From assembly GCF_003667565.1 (NCBI RefSeq), contig NZ_RCUX01000018.1:1-35817 (forward strand): a stretch of 35,817 nucleotides of DNA. The letters are read 5' to 3'. The notes beneath the pieces were generated by a model. It made no database searches. It saw nothing but the letters and a program-made list of their open reading frames with translations, and was not told where the DNA came from. The position numbers and the translations under genes were made by a program. The stretch's first letter is position 1. Every line of letters begins with the position of its first letter. Positions 24,561-30,809 of this stretch are shown here, piece by piece. This stretch comes from Mycetocola tolaasinivorans. Lineage in GTDB: Bacteria; Actinomycetota; Actinomycetes; Actinomycetales; Microbacteriaceae.

Positions 24561-24582
24561 ACGCCCCGGTGCAACGGGGCGT
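24561..24582 (+). repeat. Intercistronic hairpin before the antirepressor
   Basis: ACGCCCCG (24561-24568) and CGGGGCGT (24575-24582) form an 8-bp stem with loop GTGCAA. It has no T-run and ends just before the ribosome binding site (AAAGGA) of the next gene. A related GCCCC/GGGGC hairpin precedes ssb at 32071-32084. Confidence 0.6.
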
Positions 24583-24601
24583 CCAAACAGAAAGGAATCG
24601 C

Positions 24602-25357
24602 ATGCAGATTCTTCCATTCGATTATGGCACCTTCCAGGTGCGTGTTGTAGAGCAGGACGGTGAGCCGTGGTTTGTGCTCGCCGACCTGTGCGCGGTCCTC
24701 GGTCTCACGACCCCGGCGCGGGTGGCTGATCGTCTCGATCAAGCTGGTGTGAGTCAGGCTCATATCAGCTCGGGTGGGCAGCAGCGACTCGTCACGATCG
24801 TGTCCGAGCCGGGCATGTACGAGGTCGTGATCCGGTCGGACAAGGCCGAGGCCGTCGCTTTCCGACGGTGGATCACCGCGGAGGTGCTGCCGACGATCCG
24901 CAAGACCGGCAGCTACGGTGCCGCGGCCGCGCTCCCGGCGACGTATGCAGATGCGCTGCGGGAGCTCGCGGCGACCGTAGAACAGACCGCGGCGCTCGAG
25001 GCGAAGATCCAGATCGATTCCCCGAAGGTTTCGTATGTGGATCAGTTCGTCGCTGACGAGGACCTCCTGCTGCTGCGGACCGTGGCCAAGACCATCGGTG
25101 TCCCGGAGGGCGAGCTGCGTGAGGCGTTGATCGCGCGCGGCTGGATCTACGAGGAGCACTCGACGCGCTGGTCGGAGAAGCAGCAGGAACTCGTGAAGGT
25201 GGTGCGCTATTCGGCGTACTCGCAGAAGCGGGCGTATTTCCGGCCGGTGTTGAGACATGACGCGCCCCGGTTCAAGGGTGAGGTGATGCACACGCTCAAG
25301 GTCACCCCGCAGGGTGCAGAGGCGATCGCACGCAACTTCCGGGAGGTGGCAGTGTGA
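24602..25357 (+). CDS. Phage antirepressor (BRO-N plus C-terminal ANT/KilAC-like domain)
   Basis: 251 residues from ATG 24602, chosen for the AAAGGA just upstream; an in-frame ATG at 24554 lies before the hairpin. N-terminal BRO-N domain (about 1-100): FQVRVVEQDGEPWFVLADLC, then AVLGLTTPARVADRL and EAVAFRRWITAEVLPTIRK. A linker helix (about 115-150) leads to a C-terminal antirepressor-type domain (about 155-251) with VAKTIGVPEGELREALIARG and YFRPVL. Such proteins counter the immunity repressor or act in early gene control; the target here is inferred from position only. Confidence 0.88.
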   Translation: MQILPFDYGTFQVRVVEQDGEPWFVLADLCAVLGLTTPARVADRLDQAGVSQAHISSGGQQRLVTIVSEPGMYEVVIRSDKAEAVAFRRWITAEVLPTIRKTGSYGAAAALPATYADALRELAATVEQTAALEAKIQIDSPKVSYVDQFVADEDLLLLRTVAKTIGVPEGELREALIARGWIYEEHSTRWSEKQQELVKVVRYSAYSQKRAYFRPVLRHDAPRFKGEVMHTLKVTPQGAEAIARNFREVAV

Positions 25358-25497
25358 GCGGGCCGAAGCGGTTGGGCACGGTCATGCCGGTCCGAGCCGA
25401 GGAGATCCAAGCGGTGCGTGATCTGTCCTCAGGCTACGCCGAGAGCGCCGAGGAGGCCGCGATGTTTGCGGCAATGCTACTCGGGAGGGACGCATGA
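25354..25497 (+). CDS. Small hypothetical protein
   Basis: 47 residues. GTG 25354 overlaps the antirepressor stop by four bases (GTGA). Sequence reads as a short amphipathic helical protein (VRAEEIQAVRDLSSGYAESA then AAMFAAMLL). Support comes from the overlap arrangement on both sides and GC-rich third positions. No family recognised; it may be a small modulator. Confidence 0.6.
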   Translation: MSGPKRLGTVMPVRAEEIQAVRDLSSGYAESAEEAAMFAAMLLGRDA

Positions 25498-25661
25498 CTG
25501 AGGAGCGTCCCGACCCGAAGTCGGCGAAGATCCCGCACCCGCCCGAGGACCTGATCCCGGACCCTCCGAAAGGGTGGGCCTGGCACGGTGCCGTAGCGAC
25601 CATCGGGCTCTGCCTGGGCCTCGTCTTGGGCTTGTTCTTGTGGGAGGTGTGGCACGGATGA
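25494..25661 (+). CDS. Small single-span membrane protein
   Basis: 55 residues. ATG 25494 overlaps the previous stop (ATGA). The N-terminal half is Pro-rich and charged; the C-terminal half is one membrane helix (about 31-51, VATIGLCLGLVLGLFLW). No signal cleavage site. Function unknown. Confidence 0.65.
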   Translation: MTEERPDPKSAKIPHPPEDLIPDPPKGWAWHGAVATIGLCLGLVLGLFLWEVWHG

Positions 25662-25825
25662 CCCGGCACCACTTTTTCATCGTCGCACTCGCGGTTTTCA
25701 TCGTCTCGGGTCTTATCGAGACGGCCATCCATGGCGCGCCAGCCGGGGTCACCCTGCTGTGCGCGCTGCCAGTTTTCGGCGGCATGATCGCCATTTTTAT
25801 CGAAGAAGGAACAACAAAATCATGA
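25658..25825 (+). CDS. Small two-helix membrane protein
   Basis: 55 residues. ATG 25658 overlaps the previous stop (ATGA). Two hydrophobic segments (about 6-22 and 28-48) and a short charged end. Together with the upstream gene it forms a pair of tiny membrane proteins in the early region. Too early in the genome layout to call a holin; function unknown. Confidence 0.65.
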   Translation: MTRHHFFIVALAVFIVSGLIETAIHGAPAGVTLLCALPVFGGMIAIFIEEGTTKS

Positions 25826-27039
25826 GCAACATTCAGAGCCTCAAGGTAGAGAACTTCAAGGGCATCCGGCACGCCGAGATCAACGTGGCCGGTCGGCACC
25901 TGGTGGTCATCGGCGGAAAGAACGGCGCGGGCAAGTCGTCGTTCTTGGACGCGTTCGGGGAGATCCTGGACCCGAAGGGCACCAAGCTGATCAGCCGCCC
26001 CATTCACGACGGGCAGGAGGTGGCCGAGGTCACCCTGACCACGGACTCCCGAATCATCACCAGACGGTGGACGAAGAACGACTCGGGCACGCTGACCGTC
26101 GCCGCACTGGACGGTGCGAAGTACGGCAGCCCGGCGAAGGCGGTCGAGGCGCTCGTGGGCGCGGTGCCGTTTGACCCGCTGGAGTTCACCCGCCGGCCGG
26201 ACGCGGACCAGCGCCGCGCGCTGCTCGAGCGTGTGGCCCTGCCGTTCGATCTTGCGAAGCTGGACGCCGAGCGCGCGACGGTGTTCGAGCGCCGCACGGA
26301 GTTGAAGCGGGAACTCACCCGCGAGCAGGCGCTGGCGAAGTCGCTTCCGGACGGCATCGATGGCGAGGTAGTGTCCGCGTCGGATTTGGTCGCGCAGCTG
26401 GCCGAGGCTGAGCGGGCCGTGCGTGAGCATGCCGAGGCCACGGGCCAGATCGCCAATGCCGAGGCCAGACAGCAGCAGATCACCGAGCAGATCGCCACCC
26501 TCACGGCCGAGTACACCGAGATTGAGGCGACCAAGCAGGGCCTCTCAGCCAAGGCGCAGGGCTGGGTGGAGCCGGATCATGCCGGCATCCAGGCCCGCCT
26601 CGACGGGATTGACGAGCACAACGAGGGCGTGCGCGCCCGCCAGGCGAAGGCCGCCGCGGCCGAGTCGGTTGCCAAGCTCGAGCAGGCCGTCACGGATGTG
26701 CAGGCAGAGCTTGACCGCATCGACAAGGTCAAGGCCGACGGGCTCGCCGCGGCCGACTTCCCCGCGGGCCTGTCCGTGGACGAGACCGGTATCACCGTGG
26801 ACGGGCTCCCGTTCAAGCAGATCAACAGTGCCACGCGGATCCGTGTCGCGCTGGATCTGGTGACGCTGACCCACCCGGATCTGCGCATCGTGATGATCAA
26901 GGACGGCAGCCTGTTGGACTCGGAGTCGCTGACGGAGATCGAGGCGCTGGCGATCGCCCGCGACTACCTGGTGCTGGTCGAGGTCGTGGACGAGCAGGGC
27001 GAGGGCGAGTTCGTCCTCACCGAGGGGGTGCTGGCATGA
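25822..27039 (+). CDS. RecF/SbcC-like AAA ATPase of phage recombination module
   Basis: 405 residues from ATG 25822 (ATGA overlap). Starts with the SMC/RecF pattern IQSLKVENFKGIRHAEINV, then Walker A GGKNGAGKSS (31-40). A long charged coiled coil spans about 150-310. The C-terminal ATPase half has a signature-like INSATRIRVALDL and a Walker-B-position strand LRIVMIKDGSLLDSES in which the usual Asp-Glu is replaced by Lys-Asp-Gly, so hydrolysis may be weak or atypical. This variant is known in phage homologues placed next to RecT. It probably works with the nucleases and RecT just downstream in DNA end processing; that role is inferred. Confidence 0.85.
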   Translation: MSNIQSLKVENFKGIRHAEINVAGRHLVVIGGKNGAGKSSFLDAFGEILDPKGTKLISRPIHDGQEVAEVTLTTDSRIITRRWTKNDSGTLTVAALDGAKYGSPAKAVEALVGAVPFDPLEFTRRPDADQRRALLERVALPFDLAKLDAERATVFERRTELKRELTREQALAKSLPDGIDGEVVSASDLVAQLAEAERAVREHAEATGQIANAEARQQQITEQIATLTAEYTEIEATKQGLSAKAQGWVEPDHAGIQARLDGIDEHNEGVRARQAKAAAAESVAKLEQAVTDVQAELDRIDKVKADGLAAADFPAGLSVDETGITVDGLPFKQINSATRIRVALDLVTLTHPDLRIVMIKDGSLLDSESLTEIEALAIARDYLVLVEVVDEQGEGEFVLTEGVLA

Positions 27040-27323
27040 GCAACGCACAGAGCGTCGTGAAGATTCAGTACGGATACCAGGCACCGGACGGCACCGTCAC
27101 GTGGAGTGATGACGAGGGCGGCGCGCTGCTGCTCGGCTCGCGCTACTACCTCTCCCCCGAGCGTCAGGGGAAGGCGGCTTACCCGCGCAATCGGGCGAAG
27201 CTGATCGAGGATTACCGCGCGCACCTCATTGAGCTGGGCACCCCAGCAGAGTCGATCGTGGACCTCGTGATCGTGTCTCGGCAGATCATCACGATCACCC
27301 TGAACCCCGAGGTGGTGAAGTGA
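27036..27323 (+). CDS. Hypothetical protein
   Basis: 95 residues from ATG 27036 (ATGA overlap with the ATPase gene). Begins with a beta-rich part (VVKIQYGYQAPDGTVTW) and continues with a helix (YPRNRAKLIEDYRAHLIEL) and two strands. No family recognised. Sits between the ATPase and the resolvase-like nuclease, so probably part of the same module. Confidence 0.75.
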   Translation: MSNAQSVVKIQYGYQAPDGTVTWSDDEGGALLLGSRYYLSPERQGKAAYPRNRAKLIEDYRAHLIELGTPAESIVDLVIVSRQIITITLNPEVVK

Positions 27324-27706
27324 CCCGGAACCGCGCCAGCGCAAAGAAGGCCGGCACCTCGTTTGAGCGGGCACAGGCGGACTGGCTGGCCGCCCGCCTG
27401 AACGATGACCGTATCGACCGCCGGGTGAAGTCCGGCGCGAAGGACCGCGGCGACATTGCCGGGGTCCGCACCATCCGCGGCGGCCGCGTCGTCATCGAGT
27501 GCAAGAACACCGCCACGTTGGCATTGCCCGCATGGCTGCGGGAAGCCGAGACCGAGCGCGGAAACGACGACGCCATTATCGGGGTCGTCATGCACAAGAA
27601 ACGCGGCACCGCGGACCCCGCAGAACAGTACGTGACCATGACCGCCGAGACGTTCGCGCGTCTCCTCGAGGGCGGTGGCGACTTCGCCCGCGGGGTCACG
27701 TCATGA
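27320..27706 (+). CDS. Holliday-junction-resolvase-like PD-(D/E)XK nuclease
   Basis: 128 residues from GTG 27320 (GTGA overlap). The catalytic pattern is visible: an acidic residue in KDRGDIAGVRT (Asp45) and the ECK motif in GRVVIECKNT (Glu60-x-Lys62), followed by the usual helix ALPAWLREAETERG. This is the small HJR-like nuclease common in actinophage recombination cassettes. Expected to be a metal-dependent DNA nuclease acting on branched DNA; specificity is inferred. Confidence 0.75.
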   Translation: MTRNRASAKKAGTSFERAQADWLAARLNDDRIDRRVKSGAKDRGDIAGVRTIRGGRVVIECKNTATLALPAWLREAETERGNDDAIIGVVMHKKRGTADPAEQYVTMTAETFARLLEGGGDFARGVTS

Positions 27707-28308
27707 CCTGGCGTGATCGTGTGCTCGACACCGGTGAGGACCGGGATGCCTGGCTGGCGTCCCGGTCCTCGATCATTGGGGCGTCGGATGCCGCCGGGTA
27801 TGTGAAGTCGTCCTCGGTGGATAAGTACGAGCTCGCGAAGCTGAAGAGCGCCCGCTCGACGTTCTCCGGGAACCGGTACACGGAGTCGGGGAACCTGTGG
27901 GAGCCCCGGCTCCTGGCGTATGCGGGGATCACGGGAAACAAGAGCCTGATTCACGCCCCCGGCAACCCCGGGTTCGCGGCGACGCCGGACGGTATCGAGC
28001 AGCGCCCGGACGGGCTGTGGCTGGCCGAGTGCAAGGCGAAGCACGACAAGGTCGTGACCGGGCCCGACGCCAAGGAATGGCGGCAAATGGCCTGGCAGCT
28101 GCACTGCGTCCCGGAGGCCGCCGGCGTGGTGTTCGTGTGGGGTGAGATCGTCGGTGGCGAGCTGCGTCCCGGCAACCCGCAGCACCTCATGGTGCCTCGT
28201 GATCATCCCAAGATCGTTGCGGCGATCGATCTGATTGTGCCGATCGCGACCGAGGTTTTGGCCCGGATCACGTCGGTGTTGAAAGCTGAAAAGGAGAACC
28301 TGTTTTGA
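27703..28308 (+). CDS. YqaJ-type viral exonuclease
   Basis: 201 residues from ATG 27703 (ATGA overlap). Resembles lambda-exonuclease/YqaJ recombinases: WLASRSSIIGASDAAGYV at the N-terminus, ESGNLWEPRLLAYAG (conserved Glu), AATPDGIE (catalytic Asp) and AECKAKHDK (Glu-x-Lys), then EWRQMAWQLHCV. It should resect double-strand ends 5'-3' to give 3' tails for the RecT protein encoded next. Confidence 0.9.
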   Translation: MTWRDRVLDTGEDRDAWLASRSSIIGASDAAGYVKSSSVDKYELAKLKSARSTFSGNRYTESGNLWEPRLLAYAGITGNKSLIHAPGNPGFAATPDGIEQRPDGLWLAECKAKHDKVVTGPDAKEWRQMAWQLHCVPEAAGVVFVWGEIVGGELRPGNPQHLMVPRDHPKIVAAIDLIVPIATEVLARITSVLKAEKENLF

Positions 28309-29150
28309 GCAAGGAAATCGCGCTCCCGAAGTCCGTGAACCCGCAGACCTGGGACCAAGACACCGCGGCGATGATGGAGTTCGCGGGGCTGACGTGGATC
28401 ACCGGCTCCGGGGATAACGCGCAGCGGCATTTCGCCCCGGCTGGCATCACGGCGGCGTTCCTCGAAGCCGTCCGACGCACGGGCCTCGACCCGACCGCGC
28501 GCCAGATTTACGCCATGCAGATGGGTGGCAAGTGGACCGTTATCACCGGCATCGACGGGTTCCGAGTGGTGGCGCACCGGACCGGCGAGTACGACGGTCA
28601 GGACCCCATCGAGTATCTGAACACGGAGGGAAACTGGTCGAGTATCCCGCCGGCGAAGAAGGACCTCGTTGCGGCCCGGGCGCGTGTCTACCGCAAGGAC
28701 CTGGGGCGACCCCAGGAATTCACGGTCACCTTGGCTGAGTTCGCGGGCAAGGGCCCGAACTGGGACGGCCGACCGGCACACATGCTCGGGATCCGTGCCG
28801 AGTCTCATGCGTTCCGAAAGGCGTTCCCGCACGAGCTCTCAGGCGTTTACACCCCCGAGGACGCGGAGGCCGAGAACCTGGGCGAGCTGTCACCGGAGCC
28901 GGCAGCCGCGCCGTCCGAGGATTGGCCCGCGCTGATCAAGGCGGCCGAGCATGACCGTGACGAACTCGCCGCGATTGGGAACCGTGCACATGCCGCGGGA
29001 GAGCTGGACGAGGGCATGCGCCTCCACATCATGCGCCTGATTGGCGCGATCGACCGGGCCGCGGCCGAGGCCCCAGCCGAGCCTGGGGCCGCCCCGGAAC
29101 CGGAAAATGTGGAGGTGATCGAAGATGCCGATGTTCCCCCGGCAGAGTAG
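28305..29150 (+). CDS. recT: RecT/Bet-family single-strand annealing protein
   Basis: 281 residues. TTG 28305 overlaps the exonuclease stop (TTGA) and is preceded by AAAAGGAGAA. The conserved core GLDPTARQIYAMQMGGKWTV, followed by GIDGFRVVAHRTGEY and AHMLGIRAESHAFRKAFP, is typical of phage Bet/RecT annealing proteins. The C-terminal third (about 185-281) is Ala/Glu/Pro-rich and probably flexible. Forms a two-gene recombinase pair with the YqaJ exonuclease and needs SSB, encoded downstream. Confidence 0.9.
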   Translation: MSKEIALPKSVNPQTWDQDTAAMMEFAGLTWITGSGDNAQRHFAPAGITAAFLEAVRRTGLDPTARQIYAMQMGGKWTVITGIDGFRVVAHRTGEYDGQDPIEYLNTEGNWSSIPPAKKDLVAARARVYRKDLGRPQEFTVTLAEFAGKGPNWDGRPAHMLGIRAESHAFRKAFPHELSGVYTPEDAEAENLGELSPEPAAAPSEDWPALIKAAEHDRDELAAIGNRAHAAGELDEGMRLHIMRLIGAIDRAAAEAPAEPGAAPEPENVEVIEDADVPPAE

Positions 29151-29529
29151 CGAGATCGCGGCACTCGACAGCGGGGAGATCATCGACTACGAACCGGTGT
29201 CACTGCCGCAGCTTGAGCATGAAATCCTCACGCTGTCGCGCCGTCTCGATGCGTCGATTGATGTGATCAAGCATCTGTGGGAAGAGCGTTACCGGACGGA
29301 GCGCGAGCTGATCGAGGCCCGCGCGAAGGCGGTAATGAAGTCGACCCGGCCGACCGTAATGGAGAAGCGTGCGGAGGCCGATCTGGCGACGTTGGAACTG
29401 CGCCGCGTGCACGACGACGCCAAGGCCACGTTGCACGCGGCGGAGGAGCTGCAGCGGGCGCTACGTGCACGGCTATCGGGTATGCAGACGCTGACCCGGT
29501 CCATTCCCGCGGCGATCGGCGCACAGTGA
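29125..29529 (+). CDS. Coiled-coil hypothetical protein
   Basis: 134 residues from ATG 29125, overlapping recT by 26 bases, with GGAGGTGAT upstream. Almost entirely helical and charged; leucine-rich heptads run from about 28 to 115 (LEHEILTLSRRLDASIDVIK, then a second segment). No enzyme motif. Likely structural or partner protein for a neighbour; unassigned. Confidence 0.75.
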   Translation: MPMFPRQSSEIAALDSGEIIDYEPVSLPQLEHEILTLSRRLDASIDVIKHLWEERYRTERELIEARAKAVMKSTRPTVMEKRAEADLATLELRRVHDDAKATLHAAEELQRALRARLSGMQTLTRSIPAAIGAQ

Positions 29530-29912
29530 TTGGCCAGCGTCGCCCCGCGTTGACGCCGGCGCAGGAGCGCGAGGCGTACCGGATCGCGACCGAGCGCGAC
29601 CCGGCCTGTGTGCGTTGTGGCGGGCACGGGGTGACGCGTGATCACCGGCAGAACCGGCAGCGCGGCAACACCCGACCCAGCAACCTGCAAGGCCTGTGCG
29701 GTTCCGGGACGACCGGCTGTCACGGGTGGAAAACCGCGAATCCGGAAGCTGCCCGCAACACCGGGTTCGCGGTTCCCCGATTCGCGGACCCGGCGGAATG
29801 GCCGGGCCTGCGGCTGCAGGACGGGCACCCGATCTGGGTGCTTTACGACGATGCCGGCGGCTGGGTGGAGATCACCCCGGCCGAGGCTGAACGAATTATG
29901 GAAGGAGGTTGA
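29526..29912 (+). CDS. HNH-type endonuclease
   Basis: 128 residues from GTG 29526 (GTGA overlap). A treble-clef HNH is visible: CVRCGG, then TRDHRQNRQRGN with the catalytic His, RPSNLQGLCGS (Asn/Leu) and GCHGWK (second zinc pair and His). The C-terminal part (about 80-128) is a beta-rich domain of unknown role, with WVLYDDAGGW. Within early operons such free-standing HNH proteins can be nicking enzymes; the target cannot be told. Confidence 0.82.
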   Translation: MIGQRRPALTPAQEREAYRIATERDPACVRCGGHGVTRDHRQNRQRGNTRPSNLQGLCGSGTTGCHGWKTANPEAARNTGFAVPRFADPAEWPGLRLQDGHPIWVLYDDAGGWVEITPAEAERIMEGG

Positions 29913-29913
29913 T

Positions 29914-30540
29914 GTGTCCTATAAGGCGACCGCGTGGGCGTATGAGTTGGATCTGCCGTCTCCGCGGAAGTTTGTTCTGGTGGCTCTTGCTGATTTCGCT
30001 GACGAGGCCGGTTCCTGCTATCCGGGGCAGGAGCGGTTGGCGGCGATGACGGGGTTGAGTGAGTCGACTGTTCGTCGGTCGATTCGTGATCTTGAGTCGG
30101 AGGGTTTGCTGGCGACGAAACCTCGGTTTGAGGGGGGTCACAGGCTGTCGAATCGGTACCTGTTGAGTATCGGAACTCAACCGGTCACTCTGACCGGTAC
30201 CAACCGGTCACTCACGACGAGTCAACCGGTCACTCACGACGAGTCAACCGGTCACAGTGACCGGGGAACCATCAAAGAACCATCAGTTAACCATCAGGGG
30301 GGCGTTGCCCCCTCCCCCACCTGTGGAAAACATCCTCAACCGACCACTGAAAAGTGCGGTCCATGCGGCACCGCTCGACGCCTCCACGATGCGTACATGC
30401 TCGAGGTAAAAGCGGCAGCAAAAGCTGAACGCGAAAAGCCGTCTCCGAGGAACCTCGGCCCGGCGTTGTGCATCACCCATTACGGATACCCGCTGCCGTG
30501 TGATCGCTGCGCCGAAGACCGAGAGGAGGCCGCAGCATGA
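29914..30540 (+). CDS. Winged-helix replication-initiator-like protein
   Basis: 208 residues from GTG 29914, with GGAAGGAGG five bases upstream. N-terminal winged helix (about 1-85): KFVLVALADFADEAGSCYPG, then ERLAAMTGLSESTVRRSIRD as the HTH and LSNRYLL as the wing. Residues 89-117 are encoded by four direct DNA repeats (iterons), and form a Thr/Ser-rich linker. The C-terminal part (about 130-208) has clustered cysteines (CGPC, then CDRC) likely to bind zinc. The layout, N-terminal DNA-binding domain then in-gene repeats, resembles lambda O. Origin binding is inferred. Confidence 0.8.
   Translation: MSYKATAWAYELDLPSPRKFVLVALADFADEAGSCYPGQERLAAMTGLSESTVRRSIRDLESEGLLATKPRFEGGHRLSNRYLLSIGTQPVTLTGTNRSLTTSQPVTHDESTGHSDRGTIKEPSVNHQGGVAPSPTCGKHPQPTTEKCGPCGTARRLHDAYMLEVKAAAKAEREKPSPRNLGPALCITHYGYPLPCDRCAEDREEAAA
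30178..30296 (+). repeat. Iterons plus 11-bp repeats: candidate phage replication origin
   Basis: Four copies of CAACCGGTCAC start at 30178, 30201, 30223 and 30245 (spacing 23, 22, 22 bases, about two helix turns). Each contains the palindrome ACCGGT. They are followed by three copies of AACCATCA starting at 30267, 30278 and 30289, exactly 11 bases apart, in a less GC-rich stretch that could be the unwinding element. The whole array lies within the initiator-like gene, in phase with its linker region. Confidence 0.65.
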
Positions 30541-30809
30541 AAGTGCTCGTGAACATCCGTGATACCGGCGAGGTGTCCGTGCAGCAGGTCGTGCCGCTCA
30601 AAAACGGTGCCCATGCCCTGCACGAACGATCCCGGTGGGTGCCCGTGGGCAGGATCCGCGAAACCGGGAAACGCTGGACCTGGTCTTGCGGGGACATGCG
30701 AGGCGAAGCGAAAACCCGTGACGGGGCGATCGCTGAACTCCTCGACAGCGCTGGCATGATCCAGGTCACGTTGGATGACACCATCCCTGACCTGTTGGCG
30801 GGGCTGTGA
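30537..30809 (+). CDS. Hypothetical protein
   Basis: 90 residues from ATG 30537 (ATGA overlap). Beta-rich start (MKVLVNIRDTGEVSVQQVV) and a helix near 63-73. A WTWSCGD segment in the middle is distinctive but I do not recognise the family. Sits between the initiator-like gene and the methyltransferase. Confidence 0.72.
   Translation: MKVLVNIRDTGEVSVQQVVPLKNGAHALHERSRWVPVGRIRETGKRWTWSCGDMRGEAKTRDGAIAELLDSAGMIQVTLDDTIPDLLAGL

Noticed and set aside
25494..25825. Calling the two tiny membrane proteins a holin pair
   Set aside because: They lie in the early recombination region with no endolysin nearby.
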